Source: a virus. From it: 20,718 nucleotides of DNA. Positions 7,359-13,452 of this stretch are shown here, piece after piece. The notes beneath the pieces were generated by a model that was given only the letters and a program-made list of their open reading frames with translations, searched no databases and was not told the origin of the DNA. The stretch spans positions 1 through 20,718 of IMG/VR virus record IMGVR_UViG_3300020455_000108; one strand, 5' to 3'. Within the stretch, counting starts at the first letter, position 1. Each line of letters starts with the position of its first letter. Position numbers and translations under genes: made by a program.

Positions 7359-7775
7359 ATGGGTTTTGTTTTAAGCAAACGATCTCTAAGAAATTTAGAG
7401 GGAGTTCATGAAGATTTATGCAAACTAATTAAACTGAGCATAACAGATTCACCTCATGATTTCATAATTATTGAGGGTCTAAGATCGAAAGAAAGACAAC
7501 GTAAACTTGTAGCTGATGGTGCATCAACTACAGAACGATCTAGACACATTACTGGGCATGCAATTGATTTTGTAGCTTGGGTTGATCACGATGGTGATGG
7601 CAAAAAGGAAATCAGCTGGCACTGGGGTTATTACAAGAAAATAGCTAACCATATGAAAGCCATTGCCGAGGCTAATGACATTGACGTTGATTGTGGTGCT
7701 GACTGGAAAAAATTTCCAGATGGACCTCACGTACAGCTGACTAGATTTACGTATCCAGCACCTGATGGTCAATAA
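7359..7775 (+). CDS. M15-family peptidase, endolysin candidate
   Basis: Zinc peptidase that likely cuts peptide cross-links or stem peptides of peptidoglycan (L-alanyl-D-glutamate or D,D-type) at lysis. It has 138 residues and an excellent ribosome site (AAAGGAG). The motif SRHITGHAIDF supplies His63 and Asp70, and DGPHVQL supplies His124; these are the three zinc ligands of the family. Asp121, three residues before His124, corresponds to the catalytic Asp130 of phage T5 endolysin by the same spacing. There is no signal peptide, so it would need a holin. Between the ligands is DHDGDG (76-81), an EF-hand-like acidic loop. T7 instead uses the gp3.5 amidase. The next gene overlaps its end by 11 bases. 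Confidence 0.9.
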   Translation: MGFVLSKRSLRNLEGVHEDLCKLIKLSITDSPHDFIIIEGLRSKERQRKLVADGASTTERSRHITGHAIDFVAWVDHDGDGKKEISWHWGYYKKIANHMKAIAEANDIDVDCGADWKKFPDGPHVQLTRFTYPAPDGQ

Positions 7776-8064
7776 AAGTAACGCAAATGTTGCGACTAAG
7801 ATGGCTGTAGATGCAGAACTGTTAGAAAAAGATATCGTACAGCCATCCCACTACTCTAGATACGTCATAGAGCCTTTAGATTTCATAATGGAAAATCAAC
7901 TGCCTTTTTGGGTTGGTAGCATTGTCAAATATGCATGCCGAGCTGGGTACAAATTAAACCATCCAGATGAAAATCGGCTAGAGGCTGAGGTCAGAGATTT
8001 AGCGAAAATTATTAGATACTGCGAGGTCCGAATGAGCTGGCTTAATCAGAGGTTAAAAAGATGA
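7765..8064 (+). CDS. DUF3310 protein
   Basis: A 99-residue protein with the DUF3310 pattern: QPSHYSRYVIEPLDFI near residue 26, then LPFWVGSIVKYACRAG, then a helix rich in charge (EVRDLAKIIRYCEVR). DUF3310 is found in many phage proteins, including part of T7 gp1.7, which is reported as a nucleotide kinase. Here the protein is mostly that domain and carries no P-loop, so kinase activity is not shown. The start is ATG 7765 inside the peptidase gene or ATG 7801 just after it; neither has a strong ribosome site. It ends in an ATGA overlap with the exonuclease, which together with the reductase downstream suggests a role near nucleotide supply. Confidence 0.85.
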   Translation: MVNKSNANVATKMAVDAELLEKDIVQPSHYSRYVIEPLDFIMENQLPFWVGSIVKYACRAGYKLNHPDENRLEAEVRDLAKIIRYCEVRMSWLNQRLKR

Positions 8065-8831
8065 AAAATTTGTATCTGGTGGATGCTGATATTCCAGTAT
8101 TCAAAGCCAGTGTAATTGCCCAGCAAGTCAATCCTTTTACTAATGAGGTTGACGATGCAAATATAGATTTAGCAATAGATTCTATTAAGGAACAACTTGA
8201 GCCTTATTTGAAATTAGGGAATGTTATTCTCTGTTTCAGCGAAGGTAAAAGTTTCAGGTATTCAATCCTGGATTCTTATAAGCATAATCGAAAAAATACA
8301 GAAAAGCCGATATTGCTTAATGAGGTCCGAAAATACTGCGAAGATAACTATAAAAGTTTAAAATACGAAGGTCTAGAAGGTGACGATGTTTGTGGCATCT
8401 TTGCGACCAAACCTGAGGTCCAGAAAGCATATGACATTACAGTTGTGTCAGATGATAAGGACCTTAAAACTGTGCCTTGTAAACTGATTAGACTGGATAA
8501 CCCAGTAGAGGAAATTACACCTCAGCAAGCACATTACAATCATATGTATCAAACCTTGGTAGGTGACCCTACAGATGGCTATGGTGGCTGTCCTCAATGG
8601 GGAGACAAGAAGGTCACAAAGTTACTAACTCAGCCTCTCCGAAAAGATGAGACACTCTGGGGTCGTGTTTGTGACACTTATTACTCAAAAGGTCTGACAA
8701 AAAACGATGCCTTAATTCAGGCAAGATTAGCAAAAATATTAACATGGTCCTTTTGGGATTCGAGCAACAAAAAACCAATAATGTGGGAGTACAATTTAGA
8801 TGGACACTTATCAGAACTTTATAGCAATTAG
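8061..8831 (+). CDS. 5'-3' exonuclease, T7 gp6-like (FEN/RNase H family)
   Basis: Removes RNA primers and degrades DNA from 5' ends, recycling nucleotides and aiding recombination. It has 256 residues. Metal-binding acids appear as VDADIP (Asp8, Asp10), EGLEGDDVCG (around 105-113) and VVSDDKDLK (around 129-136). An arch segment YSILDSYKHNRK is where the 5' end is threaded. The helix-hairpin-helix region reads GDPTDGYGGCPQWGDKK (around 167-185), the DNA- and potassium-binding part of the family. The start is in an ATGA overlap with the DUF3310 stop, with AGAGG eight bases upstream. The end overlaps the ribonucleotide reductase by 32 bases. Confidence 0.93.
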   Translation: MKNLYLVDADIPVFKASVIAQQVNPFTNEVDDANIDLAIDSIKEQLEPYLKLGNVILCFSEGKSFRYSILDSYKHNRKNTEKPILLNEVRKYCEDNYKSLKYEGLEGDDVCGIFATKPEVQKAYDITVVSDDKDLKTVPCKLIRLDNPVEEITPQQAHYNHMYQTLVGDPTDGYGGCPQWGDKKVTKLLTQPLRKDETLWGRVCDTYYSKGLTKNDALIQARLAKILTWSFWDSSNKKPIMWEYNLDGHLSELYSN

Positions 8832-10707
8832 TCGATATGCAAGGTGGTTACCTGAGAAGAAAAGAAGAGAAACTTGGAGTGAAACTGTCGAGAGGTATTT
8901 AGCCAATGTAGTCGATACCAGCTTAATGGAGTGTTTTAAGGATTATAGAGACCTAAGAAGTACCCTGAAAGTGGCTATTGAAGAACTGGATGTATTACCA
9001 TCAATGAGAGCCTTAATGACAGCTGGTCCAGCTATGGATAGAGATAATACATGTGCTTACAATTGTAGCTATGTAGCTGTCGATGACCCTAGAGCTTTCG
9101 ATGAGGCAATGTTTATTTTGTTGTGTGGAACTGGTGTAGGATTTTCAGTAGAGAGACAGTACATTGATAAGTTACCAATAGTTCCTGAAAAGTTAAATTT
9201 TAGCAATGACACTATGGTCATCCAAGATAGTAAGGAAGGTTGGGCAGATGCTATTAGAACTCTTTTTTCTATGGTTTTCGATACTGGCACAATACCACAA
9301 TATGATTTCAGATTTATACGACCAGCTGGCTCTAGACTTAACATTTTTGGGGGAAGAGCATCAGGTCCTGAACCTCTCATTGATTGTATAACTTTTATTA
9401 CTAAAACACTTGAAAAAGCAAAAGGTCGTAAGCTCAATTCTATAGAGTGTCATGACATCATGTGCATGATAGGAAAATCTGTAGTTTCAGGTGGTGTAAG
9501 AAGATCAGCTATGATTTCACTAAGCAACTTTTCTGATCAACGTATGAGACATGCTAAAGATGGTGAGTTTTGGAAACATAATGACCATCGATCATTATCT
9601 AACAATTCGGTAGCTTACACAGAAAAACCTGACAGTGTAAACTTTATGAGAGAATGGCTTTCGTTAGCTGAAAGTGGAACTGGTGAAAGAGGTATAGTTA
9701 ATCGTGAGGCACTAAAAAAACGTGCATCATTAATTGGTCGAAAAGCTCATGACTTTGGTGTTAACCCTTGTGCTGAAATAGCATTACAATCTAAGCAATT
9801 TTGTAACTTAACTGAGGTGGTTGTCAGGGAACATGACAATCTAGAAACATTAAAGTACAAAGTTCGTTTAGCAACGATTTTGGGCACCATACAAGCTACT
9901 AAAACGTACTTTCCATACCTCAGAAATGAGTGGACCGATAACACTCGTAGTGAGGCTTTGTTGGGTGTCTCATTGACTGGTATTATGGATAACGAAATGA
10001 TGTCAGGCATGTCTAAGAAATATAACTTGAGACAAGTTCTTCAGGAGCTAAGACAAGAGGCTAGAAAAACTAACCAAGAATATGCCAAAAGGCTGAATAT
10101 TAATGAAAGCAAAGCTATTACAACTGTAAAGCCATCAGGAACTGTAAGTCAGCTGGTCGACTCAGCCTCAGGTATTCATCCAAGATATGCTAGGCACTAT
10201 ATTCGTACTGTACGAGGTTCTAATGATGACCCAGTGACCAAACTGTTAAAAGATCAGGGTATTAAGCATGAACCTGATGCAATGGCTCCTGATAGAAATA
10301 CAGTCTTTAGCTTTCCTAAAAAATCTCCAGAAGATTCTACAATTACCAGAAATTTATCTGCTATCCAGCATTTAGAAATTTGGAAAACTTATGCTCGTTA
10401 CTGGACTGAGCATCAACCCAGCATCACAGTCAATGTGAGACCTGATGAATGGATAGAGGTTGGAGCTTGGGTCTATAATAACTTTAATATGGTCTCAGGC
10501 ATCTCATTTTTGCCACTAGAAGATCATGTTTACCAGCAAGCACCTTATCAGGAAGTTGAGGCACTTACCTATCATGATCTATCTAGAATAACTCCAAATA
10601 AAATAGATTGGTCCAAGTTATCTGAATATGAAACTGAAGATCAAACAGCTGGCAGTCAGACATTAGCTTGTAGTGGTGACACTTGTGAACTGGTGGACCT
10701 GACATGA
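8800..10707 (+). CDS. nrdJ: Class II (adenosylcobalamin-dependent) ribonucleotide reductase
   Basis: Makes deoxyribonucleotides from ribonucleotides for phage replication, using adenosylcobalamin to form the active-site radical. It has 635 residues and resembles the monomeric reductase of Lactobacillus leichmannii. NPCAE carries the likely radical Cys324 and Glu326; FCNLTE carries Cys335, and the 11-residue spacing from Cys324 equals the Cys408-Cys419 spacing of that enzyme. NCSYV carries the partner Cys89. The C-terminal pair Cys624 and Cys629 (ACSGDTC) has the CxxxxC spacing of its 731/736 shuttle pair. FILLCGTGVGFSVE and TVKPSGTVSQL are further reductase motifs. No separate beta subunit gene or glycyl-radical motif is seen. 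GGAG lies ten bases before the ATG. The gene overlaps both neighbours. Confidence 0.95.
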   Translation: MDTYQNFIAISRYARWLPEKKRRETWSETVERYLANVVDTSLMECFKDYRDLRSTLKVAIEELDVLPSMRALMTAGPAMDRDNTCAYNCSYVAVDDPRAFDEAMFILLCGTGVGFSVERQYIDKLPIVPEKLNFSNDTMVIQDSKEGWADAIRTLFSMVFDTGTIPQYDFRFIRPAGSRLNIFGGRASGPEPLIDCITFITKTLEKAKGRKLNSIECHDIMCMIGKSVVSGGVRRSAMISLSNFSDQRMRHAKDGEFWKHNDHRSLSNNSVAYTEKPDSVNFMREWLSLAESGTGERGIVNREALKKRASLIGRKAHDFGVNPCAEIALQSKQFCNLTEVVVREHDNLETLKYKVRLATILGTIQATKTYFPYLRNEWTDNTRSEALLGVSLTGIMDNEMMSGMSKKYNLRQVLQELRQEARKTNQEYAKRLNINESKAITTVKPSGTVSQLVDSASGIHPRYARHYIRTVRGSNDDPVTKLLKDQGIKHEPDAMAPDRNTVFSFPKKSPEDSTITRNLSAIQHLEIWKTYARYWTEHQPSITVNVRPDEWIEVGAWVYNNFNMVSGISFLPLEDHVYQQAPYQEVEALTYHDLSRITPNKIDWSKLSEYETEDQTAGSQTLACSGDTCELVDLT

Positions 10708-10904
10708 TTATTACAAGAACATCTCCAATGACTGGTAAGGTCCACAATATGGATATTGATGTCTCAGAAGATCAATTAGAAAAGTGGAAATCTGGAGCAT
10801 TAATCCAAATGGTAATGCCAAACCTCTCTCCGAGTGAAAGAGAGTTCATAATGACTGGGATTACCGATATTGAGTGGAAAGAACTCAACGATAACCAAAT
10901 TTGA
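10704..10904 (+). CDS. Small conserved phage protein
   Basis: A 66-residue protein with no known function. It starts in an ATGA overlap with the reductase stop, so it is probably translated by coupling. The pattern KVHNMDIDVSEDQLEKW, then GALIQMVMPNLSPSEREFIMTG, is of a type I have seen repeatedly in small phage proteins: a short beta hairpin at the start, then helices with PxLSxxEREFxMTG. The composition is acidic with no cysteines or membrane segment. It marks the end of the replication and nucleotide block, since a non-coding gap follows. Confidence 0.8.
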   Translation: MIITRTSPMTGKVHNMDIDVSEDQLEKWKSGALIQMVMPNLSPSEREFIMTGITDIEWKELNDNQI

Positions 10905-10911
10905 CGCATTT

Positions 10912-10991
10912 TAAGCCTCACTGAGTGCCCATATCGACATGCTCTAGTATGATTGTCTACAAATGGTAACTATTGTGCTCTGTGAGGCTTA
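10912..10991 (+). ncRNA. Long imperfect stem-loop, possible processing site or leader RNA
   Basis: TAAGCCTCAC (10912-10921) pairs perfectly with GTGAGGCTTA (10982-10991). After a T-T mismatch, the stem continues with GAGTGC (10923-10928) against GTGCTC (10975-10980), two of these pairs being G-U. The result is about 16 base pairs around a 46-base loop. In T7, imperfect hairpins between genes are RNase III sites; this is a reasonable analogue. It sits in the leader of the gene at 11020. It lacks a T-arm and is not a canonical tRNA. Confidence 0.6.
10952..10964. promoter_or_regulatory. TTGTCTACAAA dyad, copy 1
   Basis: TTGT-CT-ACAA is an inverted repeat. The 11-mer TTGTCTACAAA here (10953-10963) recurs exactly at 12176-12186 in the other main non-coding gap. 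It could be an operator or part of a phage promoter. It rests only on repetition and symmetry. Confidence 0.3.
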
Positions 10992-11019
10992 TTCTGGCTC
11001 TAAGCAAAAAGGATAGAAA

Positions 11020-11214
11020 ATGACCAAAAGTAGATTTAGCAAAAGATTAAACTGTCAAATTGGACAATATGAACGATGGAGAGGACCTAAGGTCCAAGTC
11101 TCATTAGCTGAGTTCAAGCCTCGTAATCCAATAGTTCGAGACAATTGGAATACCATGACAACTCAGCCTCATAGAAATAAAAAGAAAGACTGGAGACCTG
11201 ATGGGGAAACGTAG
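11020..11214 (+). CDS. Small basic hypothetical protein
   Basis: Not recognised. It has 64 residues, strongly basic, with many Arg, Lys, Asn and Gln and no cysteines or hydrophobic stretch. AAAAAGGA lies upstream at good spacing, which supports translation. The composition (RWRGPKVQV, HRNKKKDWRPDG) suggests a nucleic-acid-binding or disordered protein. It is the first gene after the stem-loop leader and overlaps the methyltransferase gene by 14 bases, so the two are probably translated together. Confidence 0.65.
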   Translation: MTKSRFSKRLNCQIGQYERWRGPKVQVSLAEFKPRNPIVRDNWNTMTTQPHRNKKKDWRPDGET

Positions 11215-11746
11215 TTCTGGATTTATTAGACGAGAACGAGACTATTATCCGACTCCGATTAAAGCTGTAGAACCATTAATCAGGCACATAGAAACATATC
11301 AGACCTATGCAGAACCAATGGCTGGCAATGGTGCACTAGTTAGAGCACTGGACCAGCTATCAGACCTCAAGTGTACTTGGATGAGTGACATAGACCCAAA
11401 GTCTGAGGATATCTATGAGGCTGATGCATTTAACCTGACACTATCCGATTATGGCATAGGAACTGACCTGATAATCACCAATCCAATGTGGGATAGAACA
11501 GAGCTACATCGAACTATAGAATACTTGAGTGCCATTAGACCAACTTGGTTACTCTTTGATGCAGACTGGATACATACATTGCAGTCTAGACCTTACCTGA
11601 AACACTTACAGAAGGTCCAGAGTGTTGGTCGTATTAAATGGATAGAAGATACTACAATGACTGGTAAGACTGATTGTTGCTGGTATTTATTTGAACACAA
11701 GGAAAAGAGAGAACATGACAGATTCAAAATGTATGGAAGGACCTAA
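11201..11746 (+). CDS. SAM-dependent methyltransferase, DNA adenine-type
   Basis: Probable DNA methyltransferase of 181 residues. The N-terminus RRERDYYPTPIKAVEPL is typical of phage-borne DNA methylases. Motif I is YAEPMAGNGALVRAL (Glu38 to Gly44), the SAM-binding loop; SDIDP (around 62-66) is the acidic motif that binds the SAM ribose. Motif IV is ITNPMW (Asn94-Trp97), a variant of NPPY/NPPW with Met in the third place. There is no recognisable target-recognition domain, so sequence specificity may be low or unusual. GGAG five bases before ATG 11201 supports the start. No restriction enzyme gene lies next to it, so it is an orphan, perhaps protecting phage DNA from host restriction. Confidence 0.8.
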   Translation: MGKRSSGFIRRERDYYPTPIKAVEPLIRHIETYQTYAEPMAGNGALVRALDQLSDLKCTWMSDIDPKSEDIYEADAFNLTLSDYGIGTDLIITNPMWDRTELHRTIEYLSAIRPTWLLFDADWIHTLQSRPYLKHLQKVQSVGRIKWIEDTTMTGKTDCCWYLFEHKEKREHDRFKMYGRT

Positions 11747-11894
11747 AGTGTACACACTTGAACACTACAGATCACAGCCAGTTCCTAAGTGTTCTAGTTG
11801 TATGCAGAAGGAGATTGTTGTCACTGATTGTGGTGGATTATGCTCTGAATGTGCTGTCAAAGTGTTATTAAGAAACACAGTTGTAAGACGTTGA
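11715..11894 (+). CDS. Small zinc-ribbon protein
   Basis: A 59-residue protein with two CxxC pairs, KCSSCMQ and LCSECAV, 14 residues apart, plus a Cys between them (TDCGGLC). This arrangement is a small zinc ribbon. I chose ATG 11715, preceded by AAGGAAAAGAGAG, over the upstream in-frame TTG 11691. It overlaps the methyltransferase gene by 32 bases and is the last gene before the long non-coding junction. Its function is unknown; zinc ribbons of this size in phages often bind nucleic acid or host polymerase, which is only a guess here. Confidence 0.68.
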   Translation: MTDSKCMEGPKVYTLEHYRSQPVPKCSSCMQKEIVVTDCGGLCSECAVKVLLRNTVVRR

Positions 11895-11923
11895 ATCTAA
11901 GTGGTTATTCGACCTACCCTATC

Positions 11924-11946
11924 AAATGTGTACATTTATAGAAGAG
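11924..11946 (+). promoter_or_regulatory. Candidate promoter (phage RNAP or host type)
   Basis: AAATGTGTACATTT (11924-11937) is a perfect dyad with a two-base centre, followed directly by TATAGAAGAG (11937-11946). From memory, TATAGAAGAG matches the start region of SP6 promoters, where the G is +1; here that G is base 11941. The upstream part does not match SP6, as expected for a different polymerase. A weaker host-type reading is TTCGAC (11908) and TACATT (11931) with a 17-base spacer. Confidence 0.42.
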
Positions 11947-12023
11947 AGAGGTCCTTGATGACCTCTAACTACTATTAAGACTACATGCAAAGACTAGGTA
12001 CTGCATGTAGTCGTATTTTTTTT
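11941..12023 (+). ncRNA. Putative small RNA: hairpin plus terminator
   Basis: If transcription starts at G11941, the transcript would be about 83 bases. It would hold a hairpin with AGAGGTC (11947-11953) paired to GACCTCT (11960-11966) over a six-base loop, a short linker, and the intrinsic terminator. Promoter, structured body, terminator and no open reading frame is the layout of a small-RNA gene. Alternatively it is simply a transcriptional stop after the replication block that happens to follow a promoter. Confidence 0.4.
11979..12023 (+). terminator. Strong intrinsic terminator
   Basis: GACTACATGCA (11979-11989) pairs perfectly with TGCATGTAGTC (12002-12012), giving 11 base pairs with a 12-base loop. 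GTA then eight Ts (12016-12023) follow. It is the only clear intrinsic terminator in the window and closes the replication block. Confidence 0.9.
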
Positions 12024-12096
12024 AAAAGACTTTTTTGCCCTGAGCTGAAAATGACCACAAAGCAATATGTCTAGAAATTTTCTTTGTCTTAATGTC

Positions 12097-12146
12097 TAAG
12101 CCACCTGATCTACAATCAGTTGTGCTACCCAATAAAATAAGGCTTA
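12097..12146 (-). other. tRNA-like fragment (Tyr-type anticodon arm), no T-arm
   Basis: Read on the minus strand, this has TAAGCC and GGCTTA as outer arms, a D-loop-like TTGGGTAG, and an arm CTGA-TTGTAGA-TCAG with a seven-base loop. That loop has U at position 33 and GUA at the anticodon place, as in tRNA-Tyr. The T-arm is missing and the D-stem does not pair, so it is not a working canonical tRNA. It could be a decayed tRNA gene, an attachment-site copy of part of a host tRNA, or chance. Confidence 0.35.
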
Positions 12147-12153
12147 TGTTGCT

Positions 12154-12171
12154 TGGGAGTAATCACTCCCA
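12154..12171. repeat. Compact inverted repeat (hairpin)
   Basis: TGGGAGT (12154-12160), a four-base loop AATC, then ACTCCCA (12165-12171). The seven pairs are perfect. No T-tract follows on either strand, so it is not a terminator. It could be an operator, an RNA stabiliser or part of a processing site. Confidence 0.6.
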
Positions 12172-12174
12172 TCG

Positions 12175-12186
12175 TTTGTCTACAAA
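12175..12186. promoter_or_regulatory. TTTGTCTACAAA dyad, copy 2
   Basis: TTTGT-CT-ACAAA is a near-perfect inverted repeat and shares the 11-mer TTGTCTACAAA with 10953-10963. Both copies are in non-coding gaps, upstream of a downstream gene block. Confidence 0.3.
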
Positions 12187-12265
12187 AAAGAGCCTCTCCT
12201 AAAGATATCATAAGCATAAAAACACACTAAAACCTTTGTTGTTCAAAAATGTTGTTAAAGGGTTT

Positions 12266-12283
12266 GTTGTTGTTGTTGTTGTT
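12266..12283 (+). repeat. (GTT)6 trinucleotide tract
   Basis: Six perfect GTT units in non-coding DNA, preceded by more GTTGTT runs at 12238 and 12251. It lies about 40 bases before the first virion gene and could affect spacing or RNA structure in its leader. Confidence 0.9.
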
Positions 12284-12284
12284 C

Positions 12285-12302
12285 GACCTTTTTAATGAGG
12301 TC
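12285..12302 (+). repeat. Small inverted repeat before the virion block
   Basis: GACCT (12285-12289) pairs with AGGTC (12298-12302) across an eight-base T-rich loop. The same GACCT/AGGTC arms occur in the hairpin at 11947-11966. It is short and not followed by a T-tract, and lies 23 bases before the ATG of the first virion gene. Confidence 0.45.
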
Positions 12303-12325
12303 TCCATTTTAAAAAGGATTATATA

Positions 12326-13450
12326 ATGGTTTGGAATTTAATTTTGCCAGCACTCGTAGGTGGTGCTATGTCTGCATTAAGTAGACCCAAGGCTCCTACT
12401 TACAATGCTCCACCACAAGAGCAAGCAATGATACCTTATATGCAAGAGGCACTCCCTCTTTACAAAGATGCTGTAACTGGAGCAATGCAACAAGGTCCAT
12501 ATAGTGGTGCTACATATGCTCCAATGTCTGGTCTACAGCAAGGCAATCTCAATAACTATTTAAGCTATCTTTCAGGACAAGCTGGAACAGCAAATAACAT
12601 ATCCAACATGGGTACAAATTTGGCTATCAATAATGCTGGTGCTTATCAGGGAGCTGTTAATCAGCTGGGTAACTTTAATTCAGGAATGACCAATGTAGGT
12701 CAGAATGTTGCTGATGCGTCAGCCTATGCTTTTAACCCAATGACATCTGGCATAATTCAAAATGCTATTAATGCATCCAATAAGGTTCTAGGTAGACAAC
12801 AAGCTGGTCTAGATGTTTCAGCATCACCATCAGGAAATCTTAATAGTTCCAGAACTGGAGCACTTGAGGCTAATCTGATTTCTGATGCTCAGGACCGAGT
12901 AGCTAATCTAACAGCTGACGTTTATGGCAGTCAGTACGATAAAGGTCTCAGTACAGCCATGACAGCTAGAAACCAAGCTGAGGGAAGAAACCTTAGTGCA
13001 CTAAATAATTATCTAGGTGCTACTGGTCAGGCTATGGGTACTGGTGTTGACCTCATGGGAACTGGATTGCAAATGGGCACTGGTCTAATGGATAAAGCCA
13101 TTGGTGTTGGTCAAATGCAACAAGGTGAACGTCAGAATGTATTAGATGCTAGTATGGCAGATTATGAACGTAAACGTATGGACCCAGTCAACATGACTGG
13201 AGCTTATCTATCCAGCACTATGATGCAACCTAGAGGTACATTTAGTGCTCCACAGCCATCGATGTTCCAAAGATTTCTAGGTGGTGCCTCAGCTGGTCTA
13301 GGCTTTGGCAATCAGTTTCCAAATATGTTTGGCAACTTTGGTTTTGGTGGAAGGTCATATGGTGGTGCACCAGCTAGTTATTCAACTGGTTATGTAGGTC
13401 CAAATATGAGTTCACCTTACACAGACTATCGTGGTTATGGAGTTGGTTAA
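12326..13450 (+). CDS. Putative internal virion / DNA ejection protein
   Basis: Probably a virion protein released during infection. It has 374 residues, rich in Gly, Ala, Asn, Gln and Met. The first 18 residues are hydrophobic (LILPALVGGAMSAL), followed by a Pro-rich linker, an Asn/Ala/Gly-rich helical body, an SSRTGALEANLISDAQDR segment (around residue 175) of a type seen in podophage ejection or pilot proteins, and three MGTG repeats at 237, 244 and 250. The C-terminus is Gly/Tyr/Ser-rich from about 320. The ribosome site AAAAAGG precedes the ATG. It fills the place of the small T7 internal virion proteins (gp14-type), though I see no direct T7 match. It is the first gene after the control region. 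Confidence 0.68.
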   Translation: MVWNLILPALVGGAMSALSRPKAPTYNAPPQEQAMIPYMQEALPLYKDAVTGAMQQGPYSGATYAPMSGLQQGNLNNYLSYLSGQAGTANNISNMGTNLAINNAGAYQGAVNQLGNFNSGMTNVGQNVADASAYAFNPMTSGIIQNAINASNKVLGRQQAGLDVSASPSGNLNSSRTGALEANLISDAQDRVANLTADVYGSQYDKGLSTAMTARNQAEGRNLSALNNYLGATGQAMGTGVDLMGTGLQMGTGLMDKAIGVGQMQQGERQNVLDASMADYERKRMDPVNMTGAYLSSTMMQPRGTFSAPQPSMFQRFLGGASAGLGFGNQFPNMFGNFGFGGRSYGGAPASYSTGYVGPNMSSPYTDYRGYGVG

Positions 13451-13452
13451 AC

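Larger units (their letters stand above)
10905..11019 (+). other. 115-base non-coding gap with a long hairpin
   Basis: No gene is seen here. It holds the stem-loop at 10912-10991, one copy of the TTGTCTACAAA dyad in its loop, and the ribosome site (AAAAAGGA) of the next gene. There is no T-tract after the stem, so it is not an intrinsic terminator. Confidence 0.8.
11895..12325 (+). other. 431-base non-coding junction
   Basis: No gene is seen on either strand. From left to right it contains: a dyad and promoter-like site (11924-11946), a short hairpin (11947-11966), an intrinsic terminator (11979-12023), a weak ACAAAG/CTTTGT stem (12057-12087), a minus-strand tRNA-like fragment (12097-12146), a compact hairpin (12154-12171), the second TTGTCTACAAA dyad (12175-12186), a weak stem AAACCTTT/AAAGGGTTT (12230-12265), a (GTT)6 tract and a hairpin before the first virion gene. 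It separates the replication block from the virion block and is the obvious control region of the window. Confidence 0.85.

Noticed and set aside
10912-10991. tRNA gene in the 80-base stem-loop
   Set aside because: Acceptor-like arms pair well, but there is no T-arm or TTCRA loop, and the apparent anticodon loop (CTCTAGT) has no paired stem on either strand.
12040-12075. Tiny reading frame starting at ATG 12051
   Set aside because: Seven codons, no ribosome site.
12266-12283. CRISPR-like or iteron array at the GTT tract
   Set aside because: It is a simple trinucleotide run; no spaced repeats or spacers are present. No CRISPR array is seen anywhere in the window.
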